From positions 1 to 64,000 of the forward strand of contig NZ_WOTA01000010.1 in NCBI RefSeq assembly GCF_011516825.1: a DNA stretch of 64,000 nt. The letters run 5' to 3'. The notes under the pieces were generated by a model. That model saw only the letters and a program-made list of their open reading frames with translations, was not told where the DNA came from and did not search any database. This document shows, one piece after another, positions 36,834 through 45,595 of this stretch. The stretch comes from Acetobacter oeni. GTDB lineage: Bacteria > Pseudomonadota > Alphaproteobacteria > Acetobacterales > Acetobacteraceae. The position numbers and the translations under genes were made by a program. Each line of letters starts with the position of its first letter. The first letter of the stretch is position 1.

Positions 36834-37661
36834 ATGAGCATCTGGGGTAAAGTATTCGGCACTGTGGCCGGGTTTGCGGTTGGCGGGCGGATGGGAGCGG
36901 TGCTTGGCGCCGCGCTGGGTCATGCCGCTGATCGCGGCACATTGCTGGAGCCGCCTTCGGGGGGCTGGAGCGACCGCTGGGCGTCCCGTGCCGCGCCTGA
37001 TCCGAACGGAGCCGCTGCGTTTGTTGCGGCGAAATTCGCGGCGGTGACGGGTCGGAAGGACCAGCTTTACGCGCTCTGCACGATCATTCTGACGGCCAAG
37101 CTTGCGAAGTGCGATGCGCCGGTTAACCGGCGGGAGATCGACGCTTTCAAGAGCCGTCTGCGGGTTCCGCCGGAGAATGTCGCCGAGGTGGGACGTCTGT
37201 TCGATCTCGCCCGGCAGCGGACGGATGATTACGAGCATTTTGCCCGGGAGCTGGGGCACAGCTTCCGCGATGACAAGCTGATGCTTGAGGATCTGCTGTC
37301 CACTCTGTTTTTCATTGCCCGGGCCGACTGTCCGAAAGGTCAGCCTCTGCATCCGGCCGAGATTCGGTTTCTCTCGCGGGTTCACAAGGCGTTCGGGCTC
37401 AGCCAGGGCGCGTGGGACCGGGGGGAATCCGGGCGGTCGCGTCCGGCGATGGCGGAGGATGACGCCTATACCGTTCTCGGGGTGTCGATGACGGCGACGA
37501 ATGAAGAGATCCGGGCCACATGGCGCACGCTTGTACGGACGCATCATCCCGACACTCTGACGGCGCGCAATGCCAGTCCGGACGAGATCAGCGTGTCGGT
37601 GGCGAAAATCTCGAAAATTAACGCGGCCTGGGACGTTATAAAGCGCGACCGGCGGTTGTAG
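36834..37661 (+). CDS. TerB-like and J-domain protein (DjlA-like)
   Basis: This 275-aa protein starts with a Gly-rich hydrophobic segment (IWGKVFGTVAGFAVGGRMGA, with VLGAALGHAAD), similar to the N-terminal membrane region of DjlA. A TerB-type helical domain follows (about 60-195; LTAKLAKCDAPVNRREIDAF). A C-terminal J domain has HPD in VRTHHPDTL and the start DAYTVLGVSMTATNEEIRATW. It is probably a membrane-associated co-chaperone for DnaK. The dnaKJ genes are 20 kb away. Confidence 0.85.
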   Translation: MSIWGKVFGTVAGFAVGGRMGAVLGAALGHAADRGTLLEPPSGGWSDRWASRAAPDPNGAAAFVAAKFAAVTGRKDQLYALCTIILTAKLAKCDAPVNRREIDAFKSRLRVPPENVAEVGRLFDLARQRTDDYEHFARELGHSFRDDKLMLEDLLSTLFFIARADCPKGQPLHPAEIRFLSRVHKAFGLSQGAWDRGESGRSRPAMAEDDAYTVLGVSMTATNEEIRATWRTLVRTHHPDTLTARNASPDEISVSVAKISKINAAWDVIKRDRRL

Positions 37662-38054
37662 GACCGGGCTTTCCGCCCGCTGCTTCGCATCGGTTCTGCC
37701 CGCGTTATGTCTTGCTGTCCGCATCGGGGCTTTGCCCTGGAAACCATCCGGGGCGCGGGCTTCCGGAGGCCGGTTTGCCGATCAGAGGCGAGCGGAGTCT
37801 CAACTTTCTGTCATGAACGGCGTTCAGGTTCCGGCGTCGTATTCCGTGCTTCGGGGAGGTGCGGCACATCGGTCACAGCGGCTGGTTGTGCGCTCCGGGA
37901 CGGGAAGTTCCGTGCCTTCCGCTGATTGCATCCGTAACGCGACGTGTTAGAGAGGGCAGGGATCTGACGATTTTTGCCGGCCGGAAGAGCTGGTTCCGCC
38001 GGGGGACTGAAGGATTCCGGCAAGATCGAAGTTGCAACGGAGACACTCACGGGT
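37662..38054. other. 393-bp intergenic region before mlaA
   Basis: It contains a diverged repeat copy (37722-37778) and the leader before mlaA. No gene is supported; short frames here lack ribosome-binding sites or protein-like sequence. Confidence 0.5.
37722..37778 (+). repeat. dispersed palindromic repeat, diverged copy 7
   Basis: GGGGCTTTGCCCTGGAAACC followed by GGGCTTCCGGAGGCCGGTTTG. It lies just downstream of the TerB/J-domain gene. Confidence 0.5.
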
Positions 38055-38903
38055 ATGGGTTCAGTCACTGACAATCAGCAGATTGCTTCCCTCCCGGGCG
38101 GTTTGGCACAGCGTTCAGTTCCTTTTCACAGGCGATACAGGGCCGCTGGCCGGTTTGGCTCCCTGGTTCTTGGCGCTCTGACGCTGGCCGGGTGTGCGTC
38201 CATGGTCGCGCCGAAGCCCAAAGATCCGGATGCACTGGCTGAATATGAAGAAGCCAATGACAGATTCGAGCCGCTGAACCGCAAGATGTATAATCTGTCG
38301 GTCTGGGCCGATAAATATTCTCTGCGTCCGGTGGCCAAGGCTTATGTGTGGGCGGTGCCCCGGCCTGTTCGCAGTTCGCTGGGCAACATGATCCGGACGA
38401 TGAACGAGCCGGTTGTGTTCTTCAACGATGTCGGGGCCGGCAAGCCGCGCCGGGCGGGCGATTCGTTCGCGCGGTGGTGCATTAACATGGTGGCCGGTGT
38501 CGGTGGTTTTGTGGATGTGGCCAAATATGTCGGCTATCCGCATCATGATAACGATGGCGGTCTGACGCTGGCGACGTGGGGCATTGCTTCCGGTCCTTAT
38601 CTGTTCCTGCCGATGATGGGGCCGTCTTCCATTCGTGACGGGGTCGGCTACGGGATCGATCAGGGGCTGTCGCCGTGGAATTATGTTCCGCGTGGATACG
38701 GTCTGATTACTTTTAACTGGGCCTATAATATCATGGGGACGATCAACACGCGCGCTGATCATCTTGACGACCTTGATCAGGTTCAGCGTGACGCGCTTGA
38801 TCCGTATGCCACCATTCGCAGCGCCTATCAGCAGCAGCGCAAGGCGCTGGCCGATTCCATCAAGAACGACCACCGGGCGACCGTGCCTGACTGGTACAAC
38901 TGA
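38055..38903 (+). CDS. mlaA: MlaA (VacJ) family lipoprotein
   Basis: This 282-aa outer-membrane lipoprotein removes phospholipids from the outer leaflet. It has lipobox LTLAGCAS near residue 45, then NDRFEPLNRKMYNLSVWADK, the RPVAKAYVWAVPRPVRSSLGN helix, GVGGFVDVAKYVGYP, DGGLTLATWGI and GPYLFLPMMGPSSIRDGVGY. ATG 38055 is chosen as it gives a reasonable signal length; an upstream extension to 37974 is not protein-like. The extra about 25 residues before the hydrophobic signal are longer than usual. mlaC follows after 31 bp. Confidence 0.88.
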   Translation: MGSVTDNQQIASLPGGLAQRSVPFHRRYRAAGRFGSLVLGALTLAGCASMVAPKPKDPDALAEYEEANDRFEPLNRKMYNLSVWADKYSLRPVAKAYVWAVPRPVRSSLGNMIRTMNEPVVFFNDVGAGKPRRAGDSFARWCINMVAGVGGFVDVAKYVGYPHHDNDGGLTLATWGIASGPYLFLPMMGPSSIRDGVGYGIDQGLSPWNYVPRGYGLITFNWAYNIMGTINTRADHLDDLDQVQRDALDPYATIRSAYQQQRKALADSIKNDHRATVPDWYN

Positions 38904-38934
38904 TCCGATGCAGGACGACCAGGGACAATTCACC

Positions 38935-39561
38935 ATGAAGACCAGCTTAAGCCGCCGTTTTGTGCTTGGGGCCATTGCGGCTCTGGCTCTGATTGCCGGC
39001 CTGAACCGCCCTGCGTCTGCGGCAGAATCGGCAACTGATTTCGTTCGTCACCTCGGGACCCAGCTTGTCGGGATCGTTAACAGCGATCTTTCCTCGTCGG
39101 AGAAGAAGCAGAAGGTTCTGCCGCTGTTGCAGAGCGACGTTGATGTCGATGCGATCGGGCGGTTCTGTCTCGGGCGCTACTGGCGCATGGCCACGCCGGA
39201 ACAGCAGGCGACTTATCTGAAGCTGTTTCATCAGATTCTTGTGAACGCGATCACGGACAAGCTGGGCGATTATCGCGGCGTCAGCTTCACGATCGGATCG
39301 ACGACGCCGAGTGGTGAGGATCAGGCTGTGGATGCGATTCTGCATCGTCCGCAGCAGGCGGATGCGAACATGCAGTGGATTGTCAGCACGGCTGGCGGTT
39401 CACCTAAGGTTGTGGATGTGATTGGCGAGGGTGCGAGTCTGCGTCTGACGCAGCGTCAGGACTATGCCTCTTATATTCAGCGGACTGGTGGCAAGGTCGA
39501 TACGTTGCTGAGTGCGCTTCAGCGTCAGCTCGACAAGCATCGCGCGGCGGAGGGCGACTGA
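38935..39561 (+). CDS. mlaC: MlaC-type phospholipid-binding periplasmic protein
   Basis: This 208-aa protein has a twin-arginine-like signal (SLSRRFVLGAIAALALIAGL...ASAAES). The MlaC/Ttg2 domain follows: LLQSDVDVDAIGRFCLGRYW, ATPEQQATYLKLFHQILVN, and VVDVIGEGASLRLTQRQDY near the C-terminus. It carries phospholipids between the outer-membrane MlaA complex and the inner-membrane MlaFEDB complex. It directly follows mlaA; the mlaFED genes are not in this window. A terminator follows. Confidence 0.87.
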   Translation: MKTSLSRRFVLGAIAALALIAGLNRPASAAESATDFVRHLGTQLVGIVNSDLSSSEKKQKVLPLLQSDVDVDAIGRFCLGRYWRMATPEQQATYLKLFHQILVNAITDKLGDYRGVSFTIGSTTPSGEDQAVDAILHRPQQADANMQWIVSTAGGSPKVVDVIGEGASLRLTQRQDYASYIQRTGGKVDTLLSALQRQLDKHRAAEGD

Positions 39562-39562
39562 T

Positions 39563-39600
39563 TTCTCAGGGCTCTGCCCTGACGCCCGCCGGAAGCCGCG
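39563..39600 (+). repeat. dispersed palindromic repeat, short copy 8
   Basis: TTCTCAGGGCTCTGCCCTGA followed by CGCCCGCCGGAAGCCGCG. It begins right after the mlaC stop. Confidence 0.5.
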
Positions 39601-39666
39601 CCGCGGTCCGGGAAGAGTCCGGAATAGTTATGGCGGCGACACATCACGGTGTTCTGAACAGTACGA

Positions 39667-39702
39667 ACGGCCTTGCACCGGATCAGGTGTGAGGCCGTTT
39701 TT
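39667..39702 (+). terminator. rho-independent terminator after mlaA-mlaC
   Basis: ACGGCCT pairs with AGGCCGT, extended inward by GCACC/GGTGT past one mismatch, and followed by TTTTT at the end. It separates mlaC from the nuoM-like gene. Confidence 0.85.
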
Positions 39703-39811
39703 CTGTGTTATCGGGGGTGTGCTCGGCGGAACGTGACCGGGGGGCGGCTGGCGATGCCTGTCCGACGGGACTAAGGTCTGTTCACTTTCGTACCGGACCT
39801 GTGAGTACGCC

Positions 39812-41332
39812 GTGCACCCGATCCTTTTGTCGCTCGTCACTTATCTTCCCCTGGCTGGCGGCATCGCCATCATGCTCGGTCGCGGACCGGCGGAAACGGC
39901 GGACCGGACATCCCGCTGGATTGCGTTATGGACGAGTCTGATCGTTCTGGCGCTGGTAACGGTGATGTGGACGGAGTTCGATCCGCGTCTGCCGGGGGCT
40001 CAGTTCGAGCAGCAACTGTCCTGGATGCCGGCTTTCGGGATTTCGTATCACACCGGGGTTGACGGGATCAGTCTGGTCTTTGTGCTGCTGACGGCGTTTC
40101 TGACGCCGCTTTCGATCGGGGCGGGCTGGCGGAGCATTCGCGGGCGGGCGTCTGACTTCATGGCGGCGATCCTGTTTCTGGAAACGGCTCTGATGGGGCT
40201 GTTTTCCTCGCTGGATCTGGTTCTGTTCTATGTTTTCTATGAAGCGACGCTGATCCCGGGCAGTCTGATGATTGGCGTGTGGGGCGGGCCGAAGCGGATC
40301 TGGGCTTCGCTTCAGTTCTTTCTGTTCACGTTTGGCGGCTCGCTGTTCATGCTGGTGGCACTTGTGGCGCTGTGGACGATGGCGGGGACGACGGACATTC
40401 CGGTGCTCACGCAGTCGCATTTTTCGACGGCGGTGCAGTGCTGGCTGCTGGCGGCGTTTGTCATTGCTTTTGGCGTGAAGCTGCCGCTGTTTCCGCTGCA
40501 TGCCTGGCTGCCGGATGCTTATACCGAGGCACCGACGCCGGCTTCCGCGATGCTGTCGGGCGTGCTGTCGAAGACGGGCGCTTATGGTCTGCTGCGGTTC
40601 GGGGTTCTGATGTTCCCTGATGCGGTGCATCGGTTTGCGCCGTTTATTCTGCCGCTTGGCGTGGTGGCGATCATTTATGCGGCGTTCATCGCCTTCGCGC
40701 AGACGGACATGAAGCGGCTGATCGCGTATTCCTCGTTCTCGCATATGGGGATGATTGCGGTCGGGCTGTTCACGCTGGATGTGGAGGGTGTTGACGGGGC
40801 GATCTATCAGATGCTGTCGCATGGTGTGGTAATCGCGGCGCTGTTCTTCAGTGTGGCGGCGATTGCCTGGCGGGCGGAGACGCGGAACATTTCGGCGCTG
40901 GGCGGTGTGGCGTTCCGGATGCCGGCTCTGGCGACGCTGGCGATGCTGTTTACGATGGCCAATGTCGGGTTGCCGGGCACGGGTTCCTTTGTGGGCGAGC
41001 TGCTGATTCTGATGGGCGCGGTGCATGTCTCGTTCTGGCTGGCGCTGCTGGCGGGCACGACGATGATCATGGGTGCTGTGTATATGCTGGCGCTGTATCG
41101 GGATGTGATCTTCGGCACGGTGAAGGGCACGGTGGGTTTGCTGCGGGATCTGACGGCGGCGGAGATGGCGGTTCTGGGGCCGCTGGCGATTGTCATTCTG
41201 TGGATGGGCGTGCATCCGGCGTCGTTCACGCGGCTGTTCGATCCGGCCATCACGCAGGCGCTGGGGACCAATGCGGCGACGGCGTTTCATACGGTGGCGA
41301 GCCATGTGCAGGTGGCCGCCGCGAGCCGGTAG
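39812..41332 (+). CDS. NuoM-type NADH-quinone oxidoreductase / antiporter-like subunit (orphan)
   Basis: This 506-aa, highly hydrophobic protein with about 14 membrane segments is of the Mrp/NuoLMN antiporter family and is closest to NuoM. Key parts: FYVFYEATLIPGSLMIGVWG with the conserved glutamate, the IAFGVKLPLFPLHAWLPDAYTEAP region (two parts) with the conserved lysine, and RLIAYSSFSHMGMIAVGLF. It starts at GTG 39812. Complex I subunits are normally encoded together, but neighbours here are mlaC and an ArsC-like gene. It may supplement a nuo operon elsewhere or serve another ion-coupled complex. It appears intact. Confidence 0.85.
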   Translation: MHPILLSLVTYLPLAGGIAIMLGRGPAETADRTSRWIALWTSLIVLALVTVMWTEFDPRLPGAQFEQQLSWMPAFGISYHTGVDGISLVFVLLTAFLTPLSIGAGWRSIRGRASDFMAAILFLETALMGLFSSLDLVLFYVFYEATLIPGSLMIGVWGGPKRIWASLQFFLFTFGGSLFMLVALVALWTMAGTTDIPVLTQSHFSTAVQCWLLAAFVIAFGVKLPLFPLHAWLPDAYTEAPTPASAMLSGVLSKTGAYGLLRFGVLMFPDAVHRFAPFILPLGVVAIIYAAFIAFAQTDMKRLIAYSSFSHMGMIAVGLFTLDVEGVDGAIYQMLSHGVVIAALFFSVAAIAWRAETRNISALGGVAFRMPALATLAMLFTMANVGLPGTGSFVGELLILMGAVHVSFWLALLAGTTMIMGAVYMLALYRDVIFGTVKGTVGLLRDLTAAEMAVLGPLAIVILWMGVHPASFTRLFDPAITQALGTNAATAFHTVASHVQVAAASR

Positions 41333-41375
41333 AGGGGTTCTGCGGTCTCTGCCTGGCGGGCAGAGACTGTGAGGA

Positions 41376-41729
41376 TCAGGCTTTTTTGCTGAACACGGCT
41401 TCGTAAATTTCGGGCTTGAATCCGATGGTGATGTGTCCTGTGTCGAGCACGGGGCGTTTGATCATGGACGGGCTGGCCAGCATGAGGGCGATGGCTTTCT
41501 CTTCCGTCAGGTCGGTTTTATCGGCTTCGGGGAGTTTCCGGAATGTGGTGCCGGCGCGGTTGAGGAGTTTTTCCCAGCCGGCTGCGCTGACCCAGGCTTT
41601 GAGTTGCTCCGGGTCGATGCCCTGTTTTTTGTAGTCGTGGAATGTGTACGCGATGTTGTGGTCGGTGAGCCAGGTGAAGGCTTTTTTCATCGTGTCGCAG
41701 GCTTTGATGCCATAGATCGTGACAGGCAT
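41376..41729 (-). CDS. ArsC/Spx family protein (YffB-like)
   Basis: This 117-aa thioredoxin-fold protein has MPVTIYGIKACDTMKKAFTW with a single N-terminal cysteine (C11), the YTFHDYKKQGID segment, and PSMIKRPVLDTG, typical of the ArsC/Spx/YffB group. It lacks the second Cys of Spx-type CXXC and is probably a YffB-like protein rather than a true arsenate reductase, with possible glutathione-dependent activity. ATG 41729 matches the family start. The TonB receptor gene lies just upstream on the same strand. Confidence 0.85.
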   Translation of the reverse strand: MPVTIYGIKACDTMKKAFTWLTDHNIAYTFHDYKKQGIDPEQLKAWVSAAGWEKLLNRAGTTFRKLPEADKTDLTEEKAIALMLASPSMIKRPVLDTGHITIGFKPEIYEAVFSKKA

Positions 41730-41766
41730 GAGTTCCGTGTCCTCCGGTGGGGTTCGGGCTGTTGTT

Positions 41767-44197
41767 TTACAGTCCGACGCTGACCGACATAATGGCCGCG
41801 AATCCCGGATCGACATAATAACCTGGTGAGCTGCCGCTGACCGTTCCGCCAAAAACACCCTGAGTGGCGCGGGCGTTGTCGGAATAGCCATACACGCCGA
41901 TACGCTGGGTCGAGTTGCTGAGGTTGTTCAGGGTTACCTGGATTTTCGGTGCTTTCATAAAGCCGATATCCCGTGCGCGGTAGCCAGGGGTCAGAGAGTC
42001 GGTGATGTAGCCGGGCATTTTCTCGTCATCCATCAGCGTTGCGTACTGTGAGCTGATATATTTGACGTTGAGATTGCCGAAGAAATGTCCGTCATCGCAG
42101 GTCAGGCCCAGCGCGGCCTGGTAATGCGGGCTCATCACCTGCGTTTTGCCGGCTGTTCGCAGGTAATCAACCGTTCCGTTGGAATCGGTCGTTGCTGTGT
42201 TGTTATCCTGCCGCGCCGACAGATAGGCGAATGTCACGTAAGGCGTAAACCGTCCCCAGATCGGCGCGGTTGCAAACTGCACGTCCACGCCACGGCTGGT
42301 CTGGCCGCCGGCATTTTCCGTACGACTGACCTGGACGCCGTTCTGATAGGTGTTGAGGGTCAGAAGGCGGTTGACGATGTTCATGTTGTAGAACACCACC
42401 GAAGCGATGATTTTCTCACCGTTGTAGCGGTACCCAAGCTCTTCCTTGATCGCGTATTCCGATTTCGGCATGGAGGCACCATTAACGAGGCTGCCGGAAC
42501 TGATTGAGTAGGCGTCCAGGTTGCTGCCCATGTAAGGCTGCCGGTAATCGCCCTCGCCCAGGATGAAAATCTGATTGTAGCGGTCCAGGCTGTAGCGTGC
42601 GCTCACGGTTGGCAGCGGCACATTTTCGCTGACGCCTTCATGCGGGGTTGCTCCCGACAGGTAATTGTCGGCTGACCGGGTGATCATCACATCCTTGAAT
42701 CCGGCGTTGATGTTCAGTTTGTCATGGAAGAGTCTGAGGCTGTCGCCGACATACAGGCCGTTCAACTGGTAATGGAGGAAGTAATCGGCTGAATAGTATT
42801 TCTGTCCGTTCGGCAGGGTGTACTGACTGGACAGTTTTGTGATGTCGTAAGGCTGGCCCGTGGCCTGATTGACGATCCCGACCGGATCTTTTTCCGACAG
42901 ATTGTAGTTCTCATACCAGTAGCCGACGTAAAGATCGTTGTGCCGGGTATGCCAGTTCAGCTTCAGATTATTGCCGCCGATATAGGTCATGCCGTAACTT
43001 GCATTGTCGACCAGAACACTGGTGCCGCTGGCGAGGCTGCCGGCGCCGGTTCCCTGCGCCAGATTCACGTCCACGTTCTGCGTGCCGGCGTACGTGCTGC
43101 CCTGCCGGACGGTATCGGCGCCCATCGACCAGCCGTAGCCGTACCAGAAATACGGTGTATCCGTCAGGGTCAGATTGTCATTGAGCACGAATTTCATCGG
43201 CATCAGGATCGTTCCGCTGTAAAACGGCGCGGCGTTGTTCAGCTTGTAGTAGCTGGTATCGTTGACGCCGCTGTAGGTTCGCATCCGGGCTGACCCATCG
43301 TGTCTGCCGCCATTCCTGCGCCGTCGGGTAGTAATAATAACCTGAATCTGAAAGGTTGAAGACCTGCTCGAATGCGATCGAGCTGCCTCCGGAAAATTCC
43401 TTCAGGATTTTGGCATCCGAATGAATCTTCTTCTGGATGCCGGGCCCGTACCAGTTTTCCTCGGTTGCATCGGAGACGGAGGCGAACGCACGGACGCCGG
43501 AATGACCGATCTCTCCTGTATCTGCCCTGAAAAATCCACGAAAGGTATTAAACGATCCGTAACTGAAATCGATCTGCGCGCCGGCTTTCGCTGTGGGATC
43601 GCGCATTTTCATATAGATCGTGCCGGCGAGCGAACTTGTCACGGGATCATCCGTGCTGCTGGAGCCGGGCGCAATCGCGATCTGTTCCATATTTTCGGTA
43701 TCGAGCACTTCCGCCTGATAATTACCGGCACCCGGTGAAAGGACTGGTGCGCCGTCCATCAGCCAGCCCATGTCGTTTGAGGTCAGGCCACGAACCTGCA
43801 GGCCGGAACTGTTGATTCCCGCTGCGTCCGTGGGCATGGCGTTGACGCTGGGCATCATGGCCAGGAGATTGACGACATTCTGTGTCGGGGCCTGTTTGGA
43901 TATGTAATCCTGCCCGACATACTGTATGTTTCGCGATTCTTCGACACGCCGCATGAGGCCGCCACCCACAGTGACATGCAAGCGGTTTTTACTGACCGCG
44001 ACTTCGTCGGCGCCGCCGCGCGCTTCGATTCCTTTGATGGGAAGCGCCTTTTTCGGAAGCGTCGTTTTTCCGGCTGGTGTCGTTCGATGCGTATGCGGCG
44101 ATGCGTGAGGGCGATGAATGACCGGCGTGGCCGCATGGGCGATTCCGGAGAGAGCGGTGGTCAGTAAAACCGCACGGCCTGCGGCCCGTCTCAGCAC
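41767..44197 (-). pseudogene. TonB-dependent receptor, split by a frameshift
   Basis: Two overlapping frames together encode one receptor of about 800 aa. The upstream part (GTG 44197; signal RAVLLTTALSGIAHA) has the plug domain (NVVNLLAMMPSVNAMPTDAA, LQVRGLTSNDMGWLMDGAPV). The downstream part (to 41767) holds the beta-barrel (FKDVMITRSADNYLSG; SARYSLDRYNQIFILGEGDY). The frames switch near 43303: removing one base there joins ...YYYPTAQEWRQ to HDGSARMRTYSGVND. It is either a true one-base mutation or a sequencing error. Substrate unknown; no siderophore genes nearby. Barrel end VSVGL lacks the usual terminal aromatic residue. Confidence 0.8.
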
Positions 44198-44878
44198 GCG
44201 ACATATCTGACATTCCCGTTCTCACTCGTCTTCCGCGCAACCGGTAACCGAACGTAAGTCTCACCGTTCTGGATGTGCAATGACCTGGAGTGGAATTGCG
44301 GCGTAAATTTCGTCCTGGCGGTCAGGTTTTTCGTGATTGTGTCGGGTTAGCAACAGTTTGACGGGCTGGCCGGGGTGTGTTTCTGGTGTGGTGGTGCTGT
44401 TTATGTAGATGGGGAGGCGATTTTTCTTCCGGAGGTACTGGCTGTTATGCCCTGCTCGTCAAAGCGTCTGCGTTTTTGGCAGCGTGGGTCGGGCTTGCTG
44501 ATCGATGGTTGTTCCTGAGTATTGTATTGCGGTCTCTCTGAAGCCTTGATTTCAGGTTTCCTTTTGTCTGTCCGATATGGGGGGAGAGTGGAAAGTCCGC
44601 TATTGAGGTGGAATACACCGGAATGCTGACATTTTTTAGAACGCTTCGGGCGGCTCGTAGCCCGAAGTAGCCCTTCATGATCCGCGCGGCGTGGACTCTG
44701 GGCAGACACAAAGGGCGGATTACGGACTTTCTCTACGTGGAACTGGTGGGTTGTCCGGTTAGAGGAAGCTGATATTCAGTAGAGTTTCATGGAGAGGACA
44801 ACCGAGCCTGATACCTAGCTGCAACGCTTGGGGAAACCGTATCAAGTATCTGAGGGTGCTTAAACGAGGAGTGCAGAC
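44198..44878. other. 681-bp gene-free region between the TonB receptor and darT
   Basis: No convincing gene is visible on either strand. Composition falls towards that of the darTG pair, and the region may mark the left edge of an acquired segment. The end contains GAGGAG before the darT start. A possible promoter is TTGTCC...GATATT around 44752-44780, with low confidence. Confidence 0.5.
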
Positions 44879-45595
44879 TTGCCGAACCGATTCATTTTTC
44901 GACAGGTTCATTATGAAGACCTATCGACCTTTCTTATGGATGGTGAAGTTAGAGCCAAGCGACATCAATACCCTCAACGCTGTCATCAAACGTCATATCG
45001 AGCAATTGTGGACCGTCGTGGAACAGACGAGTTTCAGATGCCGTACGGTCGTGTGGTTAACGATTTTGTACCGTTTTATTTTAGCCCAATAACGCCGTTC
45101 ACATACACCATCTACATGGGGAACGTACCATTGATTTCTCCGGCGGGGGTGGAACTTCGTAAAGCTTGCGAGGATGATCGGATCTTTTTGGTCAGTTCAC
45201 CACAATCATTCATAGGTTCCAGTTTATTAACTTGCTTTAGCGACTATGCACTGAATTCGAAAGCGCCGATGCCAACGATTGAATCCGACCTCACCAAGCT
45301 CGAAGACCACGTCCACTGGGACGTCTTCGATGAGGCTCCGATGATTTCGGCGATACCAGACATCGGCTACGCGGGTGTCTGCAAGTGGTACCACAACATG
45401 GCAACCCCGCCGGAGCGCATGACGCGTAGCGCGAAGCGTATGGCAGAATTTTTGGTTTATGGCGCGGTACCGCTGGACAAAATTATGTGTATAGTGGTGA
45501 AAACGGATGCGATGCGAGCTACCTTGGAGGGGATGATGGCTGTTTCAACATGGAACATCCCGATTTTGACACAGCGTGGGTGCTTCTACGGATGA
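44879..45595 (+). CDS. darT: DarT ssDNA thymidine ADP-ribosyltransferase toxin
   Basis: This 238-aa protein has the DarT (DUF4433) pattern: FRQVHYEDLSTFLMDGEV near the start, VPFYFSPITPFTYTIYMGNV (64-83), and MAEFLVYGAVPLDKI with candidate catalytic glutamate E190. DarT attaches ADP-ribose from NAD to thymidine bases in single-stranded DNA, blocking replication. It serves as a toxin and phage-defence protein. It appears to start at TTG 44879, which has GAGGAG upstream; no ATG fits, and weak initiation would keep toxin low. Its stop overlaps darG (ATGA at 45592). GC is far below neighbours (one 60-base line near 45181 has 21 G+C). Confidence 0.9.
   Translation: MPNRFIFRQVHYEDLSTFLMDGEVRAKRHQYPQRCHQTSYRAIVDRRGTDEFQMPYGRVVNDFVPFYFSPITPFTYTIYMGNVPLISPAGVELRKACEDDRIFLVSSPQSFIGSSLLTCFSDYALNSKAPMPTIESDLTKLEDHVHWDVFDEAPMISAIPDIGYAGVCKWYHNMATPPERMTRSAKRMAEFLVYGAVPLDKIMCIVVKTDAMRATLEGMMAVSTWNIPILTQRGCFYG

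Noticed and set aside
39926-41305. Minus-strand open frame of 459 codons opposite the nuoM-like gene
   Set aside because: Its composition is extreme Arg/His/Gln/Pro with no hydrophobic core; it is a shadow of the membrane protein gene.
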